The notes: a model not told the origin generated them from the letters alone. 64,000 nucleotides of DNA from Gordonia oryzae (GCF_003797185.1 NZ_RKMH01000006.1:62001-126000), one strand, 5' to 3'. Shown: positions 45,557 to 55,083, counted from the first letter of the stretch. Program-made: numbers and translations.

Positions 45557-46369
45557 ATGACTGCCACCCACGACGCCGCTGGCCCCTGTCCCGTGACCCA
45601 GGACGGCGCCGTCCTGACCATTGCCGTCTCGAGCCCCTCGGCCGGCAACCCCCTCGACGACACCGCGCTCGGCGAGGGCACCGCGGCACTCAACGAGATC
45701 TCCCGCGGCGAGCGAGAGGTCGGCGCGATCCTCCTCACCGGTCCCGGCGCCAATTTCTGCGCAGGCGGCAATGTCCGCGCCTTCGCCGACGCGCCGGACC
45801 GTCCGGCCTACATCCGCGAGGTCGCCGACATCTTCCATGCCTTCGTTCTCGCACTCGCCGGCGCCGACCGGCCGGTTGTCGCAGCCGTGAAGGGTTGGGC
45901 CGCCGGCGCCGGTCTGAGCATTGTGCTCCACGCCGACATCGCGATCGGCGGAACATCGACGGCTCTGCGACCCGCCTACGGCGGCATTGGCCTGACTCCC
46001 GACGGCGGCATGTCCTGGACCCTGCCGAGGGCGGTCGGGGCCGCCCGCGCTCGCGAGATCATCCTCACCAACCGCGTCATCCGCGCCGAGGAAGCGCTTT
46101 CGATCGGTATTCTGTCCCGGGTCGTCGACGACGACGCGATCACCACCGAGGCCGAGTCGGTGGCTCAGACCCTCGCCGCCGGGTCGCGCGCTGCGCTGTC
46201 GGCCGCCAAACACCTACTCACCGCGTCGGCGACCACGTCGCTGCCGGAACATCTTCTCATCGAGGCGCAGTCGATCTCCGAGCGCAGCGGTGAGCCCGAG
46301 GGGATCGAGGGAGTTGACGCCTTCGTCGCCAAGCGAAGCCCGGATTTCGTTGCCGCACGCGAGAACTGA
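45557..46369 (+). CDS. Enoyl-CoA hydratase/isomerase family protein
   Basis: 270-residue crotonase-fold protein. The oxyanion-hole segments are GPGANFCAGGNVRAF and KGWAAGAGLSIVLHADIAIG; the first catalytic Glu position reads Gly-Leu-Thr-Pro-Asp-Gly-Gly (PAYGGIGLTPDGG), with Asp where hydratases have Glu, so it may not be a classic hydratase. It follows a leaderless promoter and overlaps the next gene's proposed start. Substrate unknown; likely acyl-CoA metabolism. Confidence 0.82.
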   Translation: MTATHDAAGPCPVTQDGAVLTIAVSSPSAGNPLDDTALGEGTAALNEISRGEREVGAILLTGPGANFCAGGNVRAFADAPDRPAYIREVADIFHAFVLALAGADRPVVAAVKGWAAGAGLSIVLHADIAIGGTSTALRPAYGGIGLTPDGGMSWTLPRAVGAARAREIILTNRVIRAEEALSIGILSRVVDDDAITTEAESVAQTLAAGSRAALSAAKHLLTASATTSLPEHLLIEAQSISERSGEPEGIEGVDAFVAKRSPDFVAAREN

Positions 46370-47006
46370 CGCCGGCGCCGAGTTCGGCCCGGACTTCCGC
46401 CACGATCTCGATCGATTGTTCGCCCTGCGGCGTGATGTTCGCCGGTTCCGTACCGACCCGATCGATGCGGACCTGCTCGAGACCATTCTGCATCGCGCCG
46501 AATCATCTCCATCGGTGGGCAACTCGCAGCCATGGCGATGGGTCGAGGTGCGATCACCGCGGCGCCGCGGACAGATCCGGGAGAACTTCGCTCGGTGCAA
46601 CTCCGACGCCCTGGACGGCTACGCCGGCGAACGTGCGCGGCTCTACGCCGGGCTCAAGCTCGCCGGGCTCGACGACGCCCCGGTCCACCTCGCGGTGTTC
46701 ACCGAACATGAACTGCCCCAAGGGCACGGTCTCGGGCGCGCGACCATGCCCGAGACGCTCGACTACTCCACGGTGGCAGCCGTCACCTCGCTGTGGCTCG
46801 CCGCACGGTCACACGGCGTCGGCCTCGGATGGCTCTCGATCCTCGACGCCGCGGCCGCGCACCGCACCCTCGAGGTGCCCGACACCTGGTCGCTCACCGC
46901 CTACCTGTGCCTGGGATACCCCAAAACCACCACCGACGTTCCCGAACTCGAGCGCGTCGGCTGGCAAGAACGTACCGATCCGAAGGCGCGGCGCTTCTCC
47001 CGCTGA
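46350..47006 (+). CDS. Nitroreductase-fold protein, BluB-like
   Basis: About 218-residue flavin enzyme. FALRRDVRRFRTDPIDADLLETIL and SPSVGNSQPWRWVEV are the BluB hallmarks (FMN-binding Arg/Asn), followed by GVGLGWLSILDA. BluB breaks down FMNH2 to the lower ligand of vitamin B12. No other cobalamin gene is nearby, so this could be a related nitroreductase-family enzyme. The ORF is open from 46290; I use the TTG at 46350, which lies 20 nt inside the upstream gene; the real start may be elsewhere. Confidence 0.7.
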   Translation: MPHARTDAGAEFGPDFRHDLDRLFALRRDVRRFRTDPIDADLLETILHRAESSPSVGNSQPWRWVEVRSPRRRGQIRENFARCNSDALDGYAGERARLYAGLKLAGLDDAPVHLAVFTEHELPQGHGLGRATMPETLDYSTVAAVTSLWLAARSHGVGLGWLSILDAAAAHRTLEVPDTWSLTAYLCLGYPKTTTDVPELERVGWQERTDPKARRFSR

Positions 47007-47024
47007 GTTGTCGGCGTCGGACAA

Positions 47025-47177
47025 CACAGCGCTCTCCCCGACGCCGACAGCGCTCGGATTCCCGCCGACAGCGCTCTCCCCGACGCCGACAGCGCTCGGT
47101 GCCGACGGCGGCAGGCGCCGTCGGCGAAATGAAGGGCGCCGTCGGCGAAATGAAGGGCGCCGTCGGCGAGGTCTCGG
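47025..47177. repeat. Two 21-nt tandem arrays between bluB-like gene and ung
   Basis: Four units starting ACAGCGCTC (47025-47108; units 1 and 3 identical) are followed, after 6 nt, by three units starting GCGCCGTCGGCGAAATGAAGG (47115-47177; the third diverges). Both have a 21-nt period. They fill most of the 198-bp convergent gap and are not flanked by spacers of the CRISPR kind. Confidence 0.8.
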
Positions 47178-47204
47178 GCGCGCGGGGCTCAGGGATTCAG
47201 ACGC

Positions 47205-47885
47205 TCAGGACGGCAGGCGCCAGTCGACCGGCTCGCCGCCGAGGTCCTCGAGTTCGGCATTGGCGCGGCTGAAGGGCCGTGACCCGAAGAACCCGCGACT
47301 CGCCGACAAGGGTGAGGGGTGTGCCGAGACGATGGCCGGGACGTCGGGCATCCACTGCTGCAGGCCCGCGGCATCACGCCCCCACAGAATGGCCACCAAC
47401 GGGTCGTCCCGGTCGACGAGAGCCTTGATGGCGCATTCGGTGACCTTCTCCCAACCCTTTCCGCGGTGTGAGGCCGGTTCTCCGGGCGTCACGGTCAGCA
47501 CACGGTTGAGTAGCAGGACACCATTGCGCGCCCACGGTGTCAGGTCACCGTTGGCCGGGCGCGGATAGCCGAGGTCCTCGCAATACTCGGTGTAGATGTT
47601 GGCCAGCGACCGCGGAATCGGCGAAACCTCCGGCGCCACCGAGAAACTCAGACCCACCGCATGCCCCGGTGTGGGATAGGGATCCTGCCCGACGATGAGT
47701 ACCCGAACGTCGTCGAAAGGACTGGTGAAGGCGCGCAACACATTCTGTCCGGCGGGCAGGTAACCGCGCCCGGACTCGTTCTCGGCGCGCAGGAACTGCC
47801 CCATCTCGGTGATGACGTCGGCCACCGGTTCCAGGGCGTGTGCCCAACCGGGGTCGAGGAGTTCGGCAAGTGGCTTGGGCGCCAT
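47205..47885 (-). CDS. ung: Uracil-DNA glycosylase
   Basis: 226-residue family 1 UDG removing uracil from DNA. The water-activating motif [11 protein letters not shown] (Asp68) and the [11 protein letters not shown] loop near residue 189 are intact. Length is typical. It follows the carbonic anhydrase gene by one nt on the same strand. It runs into the 21-nt repeats downstream. Confidence 0.95.
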   Translation of the reverse strand: MAPKPLAELLDPGWAHALEPVADVITEMGQFLRAENESGRGYLPAGQNVLRAFTSPFDDVRVLIVGQDPYPTPGHAVGLSFSVAPEVSPIPRSLANIYTEYCEDLGYPRPANGDLTPWARNGVLLLNRVLTVTPGEPASHRGKGWEKVTECAIKALVDRDDPLVAILWGRDAAGLQQWMPDVPAIVSAHPSPLSASRGFFGSRPFSRANAELEDLGGEPVDWRLPS

Positions 47886-47886
47886 G

Positions 47887-48408
47887 TCAGTCGAGCCTCC
47901 GGAGCGATGTCCGGTAGTGCTGGGCGTTCTGGAAATACATCTCGACGTTCATCTCGAGGTGTCCCGGTGGTACCTCGTATCCCTCACGCAGTTTCGCGGG
48001 GATGCCGAGCACCATTCTGCGTGCGGGCACCACTGCATCGAAGGGGACCACCGCACCGGCCCCGACGATCGCACCCGCGCCGACCGTGGAGCCATTGAGC
48101 ACCACAGACCCCGACGCGATCAACACATCGTCACCGATGGTCGAGCCCTCAATGTGGGCGTTGTGGCCGACGACGCAGCCCGCACCGATGACGGTGGGAT
48201 GAATCGGCGTGCAATGGATGACGGTGCCGTCCTGGATGTTGGTGCGCCGACCGATGGTGATCGTGCCGTAGTCACCGCGCAGCACTGCGCCAGGCCACAC
48301 CGAGACGCCGTCGGCGAGGGTCACCGCGCCGATGACCGTCGCATCGGGATGGACGTAGACGTTCTCTCCCAATTCAGGTTCACGGTCGTCGAGCGCATAA
48401 ATCGCCAT
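47887..48408 (-). CDS. Gamma-class carbonic anhydrase-like protein
   Basis: 173-residue left-handed beta-helix protein with hexapeptide repeats ([32 protein letters not shown]). Metal-binding His residues are seen in [14 protein letters not shown], in the order His...HxxxxH typical of the CamH/YrdA group. It may hydrate CO2 or be a gamma-CA homologue without activity. A short palindrome GGTGATCTAATCACC lies just before the start (48412-48426). First gene of a pair with ung. Confidence 0.85.
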   Translation of the reverse strand: MAIYALDDREPELGENVYVHPDATVIGAVTLADGVSVWPGAVLRGDYGTITIGRRTNIQDGTVIHCTPIHPTVIGAGCVVGHNAHIEGSTIGDDVLIASGSVVLNGSTVGAGAIVGAGAVVPFDAVVPARRMVLGIPAKLREGYEVPPGHLEMNVEMYFQNAQHYRTSLRRLD

Positions 48409-48411
48409 GGT

Positions 48412-48426
48412 GGTGATCTAATCACC
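48412..48426. promoter_or_regulatory. 15-bp palindrome before the carbonic anhydrase start
   Basis: GGTGAT and ATCACC are perfect arms around CTA, 4 nt upstream of the gamma carbonic anhydrase start. Possible operator; could be chance. Confidence 0.3.
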
Positions 48427-48504
48427 GCCGGTACTCGTTGCGGTCCGCCACCCCGCGAATACCTGTGTCAACCACCAACCATCAAGCACCGACTGCCGAG
48501 AGCC

Positions 48505-49602
48505 TCAGCGCTCGAATGCGCGCCATCCGTTGAGCCCGGCGATGTCGGCGCCGTCGATGGTGACGCGGGCCGGTCCCGGTCGGACCTCGCCGATCTCGGT
48601 CCACCCGGGCGGTACCGCGCCGGGCGCGAACGACGCCAACAGTTCGTGGTCCTCCCCGCCGGTCAGTGCCCAGGTCCGCGCATCGGCACCCAGCAGGGCT
48701 GCGACCTGGTCCACCCCCGCGCATCTGGGCACCGCATCTCCGGTGACGGCCAAAGACACCCCCGACGAGGAAGCCATGGTGCGGAGTTCTTCCACCAGGC
48801 CGTCGGAGATGTCGGTCATGGCGTGGGCTCCCGCGCGTGCGGCGAGGACGCCCTGCGACAGATCCGGCGCCGGCAGAAGGAACGCCGAGACCACCGACGC
48901 ACGTGGATCGGCGTCGCGCTGCCACCGCGCCATCGGCGCGACACCGGATCGACTAACCACCGCGAACCCTGCCGCCGCCGATCCGAGCGGACCACTGACC
49001 GCCAGCACATCGCCGGCACGCGCACCGGACAATGTCACCGGCGCGAGACCGTCGAGGGCGCCGACCGAGGTGATGCTCACCACGATCTCATCGGCCGCCA
49101 CGAGATCACCGCCAAGGACCCGCGCCCCGAGCCGGTGCGCGGCATCGACGATGCCAGTGTTCAGATCGGCGAGCCAACCAACCGTGGTCTGCGGCGGACA
49201 GGCCAGTGCGACAACCACTCCGGTCGTCCGGCCGCCCATCGCGGCGATGTCGGCGGCACTCTGCACGACGGTGCGCGCACCGATCTGTGTAGCGCCGGAC
49301 CATTCGAGCCGAAAGTGTCGGTTCTGCACCGCGGTGTCGGTACTGATGACGGTCGGCCCGACGTCGAAAACCGCAGCGTCGTCACCGGAACCGATCACGA
49401 TGTCGCTGCCGGACGACGATTCGGGCCGGTGCGCAACCGCTGAGGTGAACATCGCGATGATCGCTCGCTCCCCCACCTCGCCGAGCGTCCCGGACCCGTC
49501 GACCGCCGACCTGTCGACCTCGTGCCCACCGACGTCATGCCGATCAACCTCGTGCTGATCAACCTCGTGCTCGGGCCGACCACCGAGGGGCTCGGTGCCC
49601 AC
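48505..49602 (-). CDS. thiL: Thiamine-monophosphate kinase with repeat-built N-terminus
   Basis: 365-residue enzyme making thiamine diphosphate. IGSGDDAAVFDV, VISTDTAVQNRHF, SAADIAAMGGR, GGDLVAADEIVVSIT and AMTDISDGLVEEL are the ThiL metal and phosphate sites. GTG at 49602 is the start, with GGGAGGGGAG just before it. Between this and the conserved GEVGERAIIAMF segment lie about 40 residues, including four HEVDQ-like units (see the 49510-49569 entry); M. tuberculosis ThiL has only a short leader. The enzyme core is full length. Confidence 0.9.
   Translation of the reverse strand: MGTEPLGGRPEHEVDQHEVDRHDVGGHEVDRSAVDGSGTLGEVGERAIIAMFTSAVAHRPESSSGSDIVIGSGDDAAVFDVGPTVISTDTAVQNRHFRLEWSGATQIGARTVVQSAADIAAMGGRTTGVVVALACPPQTTVGWLADLNTGIVDAAHRLGARVLGGDLVAADEIVVSITSVGALDGLAPVTLSGARAGDVLAVSGPLGSAAAGFAVVSRSGVAPMARWQRDADPRASVVSAFLLPAPDLSQGVLAARAGAHAMTDISDGLVEELRTMASSSGVSLAVTGDAVPRCAGVDQVAALLGADARTWALTGGEDHELLASFAPGAVPPGWTEIGEVRPGPARVTIDGADIAGLNGWRAFER
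49510..49569. repeat. 15-nt tandem repeat, four units, inside thiL
   Basis: Four 15-nt units on the minus strand encode His-Glu-Val-Asp-Gln, His-Glu-Val-Asp-Arg, His-Asp-Val-Gly-Gly and His-Glu-Val-Asp-Arg. The first two DNA units are nearly identical; the others have drifted. In frame, so copy changes keep ThiL intact. Confidence 0.75.
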
Positions 49603-49770
49603 CTCGACTCCCCTCCCTCGCGGTGCCGACTCGCCACCCACGGGGTTGTCAGCAACAATGTGTCCCAGCAGTGTAGTGGTTCGGGCGTTGTGAGCCCGGT
49701 CGCCACGGCACCGCCTGCGGGGTCATCAGCCCGACTCCCGCGACGTGGCAGATGTGTGGAGAGGATGGCC

Positions 49771-50010
49771 GTGGTTCAGGCTTACATACTGATCCAAACC
49801 GAGGTCGGACGAGCGGCTCTGGCCGCGGCGACCATCGCAGAGATCTCTGGGGTCGCCTCGTCCGAAGAGGTCAGCGGTCCGTACGACGTGATCGTTCGGG
49901 TGGACGCAGCCGACGCCGCGCATCTACGCAACGATGTGGTCCCGCAGATCCAGAAGGTCGACGGCATCACCCGCACCCTCACATGCCCGGTGGTGTCCGC
50001 CGAGCCCTGA
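49771..50010 (+). CDS. Lrp/AsnC ligand-binding (RAM) domain protein
   Basis: 79-residue stand-alone effector domain of Lrp-type regulators: VQAYILIQTEVG at the start and GPYDVIVRVDAAD then IQKVDGITRTLTCPVV. There is no helix-turn-helix, so it may bind amino acids and pair with full-length regulators. The GTG at 49771 is 6 nt after GGAGAGG; the ATG at 49765 is too near it. Confidence 0.85.
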   Translation: MVQAYILIQTEVGRAALAAATIAEISGVASSEEVSGPYDVIVRVDAADAAHLRNDVVPQIQKVDGITRTLTCPVVSAEP

Positions 50011-50054
50011 GCCACTCCGCACGGGCAGTCGCGGGGCGCGGGCGCCGGCACGGT

Positions 50055-50060
50055 TAGGGT
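50055..50060 (+). promoter_or_regulatory. -10 element of a leaderless DUF3515 gene
   Basis: TAGGGT, 7 nt, GTG at 50068: same arrangement as the enoyl-CoA hydratase promoter. No ribosome-binding site. Confidence 0.55.
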
Positions 50061-50067
50061 GAGGCGT

Positions 50068-50673
50068 GTGAGAAGCCCCGAAGACTCCCCCGGCGATGGG
50101 CGCGACACACCTGAGCCCACCGAGACGACCACCGGCGAGCCCGATCACGCGCGATACGAGGGCCGCTCGGATCCGCGATTGAGCCCGGCCCTGATCGCCA
50201 CGCTCATCACCATCCCGATCATGCTCATCGTCGGATTCATCGCCTTCGCGGCACTCAAGTCGTCGGATCAGCAACAGATCCCGGTCGATTCGTACGCGGC
50301 GCCAGCGTCCGCCGACGGCCGGTGCGCGACACTGATCGCCGCGCTACCGGGGTCGTTCGAGGGGTTCGGCGCCAAGCAGGTCGACGGTGGCACCGCAACC
50401 TGGAAGGGGTCCGAAGGCGGCGACCCGGTGACCGTGCGCTGTGGTGTGGACCGGCCGAGCGAACTCGCCCCGTCGAGCCGACTCCAGACGGTCAACGGGG
50501 TGCAGTGGTTCATCACCGACACGATCGAGAACCGTGGGCAGGCCTACGTGTGCGTTGATCACCGGCCGTATGTGGCGCTTTGGGTTCCGGTCAGTGGCGG
50601 CAACTCCTCGATCACCGACGTCTCGGCGGCCATCGGTCGCGTATTACCCACCGGTCCTTTGGATTTCGGGTGA
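50068..50673 (+). CDS. DUF3515 family membrane-anchored protein
   Basis: 201-residue protein: a charged cytoplasmic N-terminus (1-38), one transmembrane helix (LIATLITIPIMLIVGFIAF), then an extracytoplasmic domain with two cysteines (GRCATLIAALP, VTVRCGV) and the RPSELAPSSRLQTVNGVQW motif of DUF3515. Function unknown. It belongs to the recG-gpsA neighbourhood in mycobacteria (Rv2980), where ddl lies between it and gpsA; here only 19 nt do. Confidence 0.8.
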   Translation: MRSPEDSPGDGRDTPEPTETTTGEPDHARYEGRSDPRLSPALIATLITIPIMLIVGFIAFAALKSSDQQQIPVDSYAAPASADGRCATLIAALPGSFEGFGAKQVDGGTATWKGSEGGDPVTVRCGVDRPSELAPSSRLQTVNGVQWFITDTIENRGQAYVCVDHRPYVALWVPVSGGNSSITDVSAAIGRVLPTGPLDFG

Positions 50674-50692
50674 TCGGCGAGCCGTACTCGGC

Positions 50693-51709
50693 TCAGTCCC
50701 GGTAGACCTCGGGCTTGGTGGTGCGACCGAGCAACGACGCGACCGCGTCGGCGACCGACATGCCGGAATGGCACACACCGTGGACCGCATCGGTCAGCGG
50801 CATCGACACCTCGTGCCGGGCGGCGAGCGCACGCACCGACGTGCACGACTTCACGCCTTCGGCGACCTGCCCGTTGGTCGCGGCCTGCGCCTGTTGCATT
50901 GTCGCCCCCTCGCCGAGTCGCGCACCGAAGGTTCGGTTGCGCGACAACGGAGATGAGCACGTCGCCACCAGATCACCGATACCGGCCAGACCGGCGAGGG
51001 TCTCGATGTGCGCGCCGACGGCGACACCGAGCCGGATCGTCTCCGCGAGGCCACGAGTGATGATGGTCGCCAGGGTGTTCTGTCCGAACCCGACGCCGCT
51101 GGCCATCCCACACGCCAGGGCGATGACGTTCTTCACCGCGCCACCGATCTCACAACCGACGACGTCGGTGTTGGTGTACGGGCGGAAGTAGCCGGTATTG
51201 AAGGCACTCTGCAGCGCTTGTGCCCGTTGCTCATCGCGGCACGCGATCACCGTCGCCGCCGGCTGCCCCTCGGCGATCTCCCGCGCGAGGTTGGGACCGG
51301 TGAGTACCGCGATCCGATCCTCGGGCACCTCGCCGACCTCGGCGATCACCTCACTCATCCGCATCAACGAGTGCGTCTCGATCCCCTTGGCAAGCGATAC
51401 CAGCGTCGCGTCCGATCCGAGATGCGGCCTCCACGCGGTCAGGTTGTCGCGCAACGACTGCGACGGCACCGCGCACACGACGATGTCGGCATCGGGCAAT
51501 ACCTCCGCGAGATCACTGGAGGCACGGAGTTGCTCGGGCAGTGCGATGCCGGTGAGATAGTCGGGGTTGGTGTGCTCGGAGTTGATCGTCTCGGCGAGCT
51601 CGGGCCGTCGGGCCCACAACACGGTATCGGTTCCCGCGTCGACCAGAACCTTCGCCGTCGCTGTCCCCCACGAACCGGCACCCATGACCACCGCGCGCAC
51701 GTCCACCAC
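50693..51709 (-). CDS. gpsA: Glycerol-3-phosphate dehydrogenase (NAD(P)+)
   Basis: 338-residue enzyme making sn-glycerol 3-phosphate for phospholipids. The Rossmann motif [13 protein letters not shown] is near residue 8, and [16 protein letters not shown] with the Lys of [10 protein letters not shown] forms the active site (Lys about 195). Length is typical. It overlaps nothing and is convergent with the DUF3515 gene. Confidence 0.95.
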   Translation of the reverse strand: MVDVRAVVMGAGSWGTATAKVLVDAGTDTVLWARRPELAETINSEHTNPDYLTGIALPEQLRASSDLAEVLPDADIVVCAVPSQSLRDNLTAWRPHLGSDATLVSLAKGIETHSLMRMSEVIAEVGEVPEDRIAVLTGPNLAREIAEGQPAATVIACRDEQRAQALQSAFNTGYFRPYTNTDVVGCEIGGAVKNVIALACGMASGVGFGQNTLATIITRGLAETIRLGVAVGAHIETLAGLAGIGDLVATCSSPLSRNRTFGARLGEGATMQQAQAATNGQVAEGVKSCTSVRALAARHEVSMPLTDAVHGVCHSGMSVADAVASLLGRTTKPEVYRD

Positions 51710-51821
51710 CCTTCACCGATCGATTGTGCCTTTCACCCTAGCCCGCGGCCGATCCCGATCGGCCGTGATTGGGGTGTCCGGTGGGCACGCGGTCGGCGCC
51801 GACTGCGCCGCGTGATCCATC

Positions 51822-52601
51822 ATGGGGAGTGTGGGAGGCGAGAACAGCAACGATGACGTGCAGACGCCGGCGGTGGCCGCCGTTCTGGTTGTCAAACACC
51901 TCCGCGCCGCCAAGACCCGTCTCGCCGCGTCCCGCACCTCACCAAGCGCGGCCTCCGGAACAGCTGCCCCGGCATCGCCGGTGACACGGATCGGTGAGCA
52001 CGGCGAGCTGGTGCTCTCGATGCTGCTCGACACGCTGGCGGCGGTGCGGTCGGCGGGACTTGAGCCGATCGTCGTGGTCAGCCCCGACGACGACGTTCTG
52101 CGGGCGGTCGCGGCCGCCGGGGCCCTGGCCTTGCCGGAAGTCGCACGCCCGGACTCGTCACTGAACCTTGCCTACGCGCAGGGGGCGGAGTGGATACGCG
52201 CCCACCGGCGCGACGTCCGGGGCGTGCTGATGGTGCAGGCCGATCTCCCTGCCGCAGGCGCCGCCAGCATCCGCGCCGTACTCGATGAATGCACCGAGAT
52301 CCCGCACGCACTGGTCACCGACGCCGGCGGCGACGGGACCGCGCTACTCCTGCGTCCCGCCGACGATGTTCGACTGCCTCGCTTCGGAATCGGTTCGGCC
52401 GCCGCACATCGCGCCGACGGAGCACTCGAGATAGATCCGGCGCACCGGCGCTGGCCGGATCTGCGCACCGACGTCGACACCGCGGCCGACCTCGAGGCCG
52501 CGGTCGCGCTGGGAGTGGGAGCGCACACGCGAGCTGTTCTCGGTCTCGACGGGCCGATGACCCGACCTCGGGCGTCGTGGTGGACCCGGGCCGGGCGGTG
52601 A
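51822..52601 (+). CDS. fbiD: Phosphoenolpyruvate guanylyltransferase for F420
   Basis: 259-residue nucleotidyltransferase of the CofC/FbiD family. VVKHLRAAKTRLA is the nucleotide/phosphate loop, VLMVQADLP the metal-binding acidic strand, and GDGTALLLRP the conserved substrate block. It makes the guanylylated PEP (or phospholactate) head group used to start F420. M. tuberculosis FbiD (Rv2983) has the same place before ppk1. The N-terminal 15 residues are unconserved; start at the ATG 51822 is a best guess. A PPOX-fold protein is at 60.2 kb. Confidence 0.88.
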   Translation: MGSVGGENSNDDVQTPAVAAVLVVKHLRAAKTRLAASRTSPSAASGTAAPASPVTRIGEHGELVLSMLLDTLAAVRSAGLEPIVVVSPDDDVLRAVAAAGALALPEVARPDSSLNLAYAQGAEWIRAHRRDVRGVLMVQADLPAAGAASIRAVLDECTEIPHALVTDAGGDGTALLLRPADDVRLPRFGIGSAAAHRADGALEIDPAHRRWPDLRTDVDTAADLEAAVALGVGAHTRAVLGLDGPMTRPRASWWTRAGR

Positions 52602-52639
52602 GGCTGCGGCTCGCCGGACCGATGCGTCATGATTGAGCG

Positions 52640-54823
52640 GTGAGCCCCGCAGACGACACCTCGACCCAGCCACTCACCGCGATCCCCGGCGCCCCGCCGG
52701 CGGCCACCCTGGCACCAGATGAATCGGCCGATCTGCCCGAGGACCGTTATCTGAATCGCGAACTCAGTTGGCTCGACTTCAATTCGCGTGTGCTCGCACT
52801 CGCCGAGGACACGTCGCTGCCGTTGCTCGAGCGCGCGAAGTTCCTGGCGATCTTCGCCTCGAATCTCGACGAGTTCTTCATGGTGCGGGTCGCCGGGCTC
52901 AAACGCCGCGACGAGACCGGTCTGTCGGTGCGGTCCGCGGACGGCCTCTCCCCCCGCGAGCAGTTGCTGCGCATCGCCGGACGCACCCAAACCCTTGCCG
53001 ACCGGCATGCTCGGGTGTTCCTCGATTCGGTGCGACCTGACTTGGCGGACAACGGAATTCACGTGGTGTCGTGGTCGGAACTCGATGCCGATCAGCAGAA
53101 TCGGATGGTGGAACACTTTCACGAGCAGGTCTTTCCGGTACTCACCCCGCTCGCCGTCGATCCGGCCCATCCGTTCCCCTACATCTCCGGACTATCGCTG
53201 AATCTGGCGGTGACGGTCAAGGACACCAACGAGGGCGGCGAGCACTTCGCGCGAGTCAAAGTGCCCGACAACGTCAATCGTTTCGTGCGCGTCGACCAGC
53301 TCGTTCCCGGGTCGGCGGTGGCCGACGGACGCGGCCACCACCCGGCCGTGCTGTTGCCGATGGAAAACCTCATCGCCGCGAATCTGGAACACCTGTTCCC
53401 GCAGATGCAGATCGTCGAGCATCACGTCTTCCGGATCACTCGTAACGCAGATTTCGAGGTCGAGGAGGATCGCGACGAGGACCTGCTGCAGGCTCTCGAA
53501 CGCGAACTCGCCCGTCGACGTTTCGGTTCACCGGTGCGTCTCGAGGTCGCCGACGACATGAGCGAGCACATGCTCGAATTGCTGCTGCGGGAACTCGACG
53601 TCAATCCGGCCGACGTCATCCAGGTACCCGGATTGCTCGATCTGTCCTCACTGTTCGAGATCTACGGTCTGGATCGTCCGCATTTGAAGGATCGTCCGTT
53701 CGTTCCCGCAACGCATCCGGCGTTCGGGGAACGCGAGACACCCAAGAGCGTCTTCTCCACCCTGCGCGAAGGTGACGTGCTCGTCCATCATCCCTACGAC
53801 TCGTTCTCCACCAGCGTTCAGCGGTTCATAGAACAGGCTGCTGCCGATCCGCACGTATTGGCGATCAAGCAGACGCTGTACCGCACGTCCGGGGATTCGC
53901 CGATCGTCAACGCGCTCATCGACGCCGCCGAGGCGGGCAAGCAGGTCGTGGCGCTGGTGGAGATCAAGGCGCGCTTCGACGAACAGGCCAACATCAAGTG
54001 GGCACGTCAACTCGAGCAGGCCGGTGTCCACGTCGTCTATGGTCTGGTCGGCCTGAAGACGCACTGCAAGACATGCCTGGTGGTGCGACGCGAGGGTTCG
54101 ACGATCAAGCGCTACTGCCACATCGGGACGGGCAACTACAACCCGAAAACCGCCCGCCTGTACGAGGACGTCGGGTTGCTCACCGCCGCACCGGATATCG
54201 GCGCCGACCTGACCGATCTGTTCAACACGCTGACCGGCTACTCCCGCAAGACCGAGTACCGCAACATCTTGGTTGCCCCGAACGGCATCCGTTCGGGGAT
54301 CATCGAACGGATCGACCGGGAGAGCCTCGCTCATCACGAGGGCGACGCGCGTGCGCGGATTCGTTTGAAAGCCAACGCGCTCGTCGACGAGCAGGTCATC
54401 GACGCCCTGTATCGGGCTTCGCAGAGCGGGGTTCCGGTGGAGATCGTGGTGCGCGGGATCTGTGCATTGCGGCCAGGGATGCCGGGTGTGAGTGAGAACA
54501 TCGCGGTGCGCTCGATCCTCGGACAGTTCCTGGAGCATTCGCGCATCATGCATTTCGGGGCGCAGGACGAGTACTGGATTGGCAGCGCGGACATGATGCA
54601 CCGCAACCTCGATCGTCGGATCGAGGTGATGGTGCAGGTGCGCGACGAGCGCCTTACCGGTGAACTCGACGACATCTTCTCCTCCGCTCTCGATCCGCGA
54701 ACCCGGTGCTGGGTGCTGCATTCCGACGGTAGCTGGGTGGCTTCCCCCGCGGTGGGTGAAGAGGTGCGCGATCATCAGCGACAGATGATGCGCCGGAATC
54801 GCCGCCGGGACTCGGGCGCATGA
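52640..54823 (+). CDS. ppk1: Polyphosphate kinase 1
   Basis: 727-residue enzyme building polyphosphate from ATP. N-terminal [26 protein letters not shown], then [15 protein letters not shown] with the phosphorylated His near residue 475 and [18 protein letters not shown] with phosphate ligands. The GTG at 52640 follows CATGAT by 6 nt, so the mRNA may be leaderless. The last residues NRRRDSGA and the stop codon are shared with the first unit of a 24-nt repeat (54802-55083). Confidence 0.95.
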   Translation: MSPADDTSTQPLTAIPGAPPAATLAPDESADLPEDRYLNRELSWLDFNSRVLALAEDTSLPLLERAKFLAIFASNLDEFFMVRVAGLKRRDETGLSVRSADGLSPREQLLRIAGRTQTLADRHARVFLDSVRPDLADNGIHVVSWSELDADQQNRMVEHFHEQVFPVLTPLAVDPAHPFPYISGLSLNLAVTVKDTNEGGEHFARVKVPDNVNRFVRVDQLVPGSAVADGRGHHPAVLLPMENLIAANLEHLFPQMQIVEHHVFRITRNADFEVEEDRDEDLLQALERELARRRFGSPVRLEVADDMSEHMLELLLRELDVNPADVIQVPGLLDLSSLFEIYGLDRPHLKDRPFVPATHPAFGERETPKSVFSTLREGDVLVHHPYDSFSTSVQRFIEQAAADPHVLAIKQTLYRTSGDSPIVNALIDAAEAGKQVVALVEIKARFDEQANIKWARQLEQAGVHVVYGLVGLKTHCKTCLVVRREGSTIKRYCHIGTGNYNPKTARLYEDVGLLTAAPDIGADLTDLFNTLTGYSRKTEYRNILVAPNGIRSGIIERIDRESLAHHEGDARARIRLKANALVDEQVIDALYRASQSGVPVEIVVRGICALRPGMPGVSENIAVRSILGQFLEHSRIMHFGAQDEYWIGSADMMHRNLDRRIEVMVQVRDERLTGELDDIFSSALDPRTRCWVLHSDGSWVASPAVGEEVRDHQRQMMRRNRRRDSGA

Positions 54824-55083
54824 CACCGCCGGGACTCGGGCGCATGACACCGCCGGGACTCGGGCGCATGACACCGCCGGGACTCGGGCGCATGACACCG
54901 CCGGGACTCGGGCGCATGACACCGCCGGGACTCGGGCGCATGACACCGCCGGGACTCGGGCGCATGACACCGCCGGGCCTCGGGCGCATGACACCGCCGG
55001 GCCTCGGGCGCATGACACCGCCGGGCCTCGGGCGCATGATCCCGCCGGGACTCGGGCGCATGATCCCGGCGAGGCGGGTCGAC
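54802..55083. repeat. 24-nt tandem array starting at the ppk1 stop
   Basis: The 18 nt CCGCCGGGACTCGGGCGC that end ppk1 recur in ten following 24-nt units that begin ATGACACC (later ATGATCCC); the stop TGA of ppk1 lies in the ATGACA of unit 1. Early units have GGACTC, units 7-9 GGCCTC, the tenth is ATGATCCC, and a degenerate eleventh (ATGATCCCGG...) ends it. The array reads as M-T-P-P-G-L-G-R repeats in one frame and as open frames on the minus strand, all shadows. It fills most of the 344-bp gap to mutT1. Confidence 0.9.

Noticed and set aside
47809-49443. 544-residue plus-strand frame over the carbonic anhydrase and thiL genes
   Set aside because: Antisense to two well-supported genes; no domain.
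53648-55018. 456-residue minus-strand frame beginning with repeated SCARVPAV units
   Set aside because: The repeats are the complement of the ppk1-rooted 24-nt array and the rest is antisense to ppk1; no start or motif supports it.
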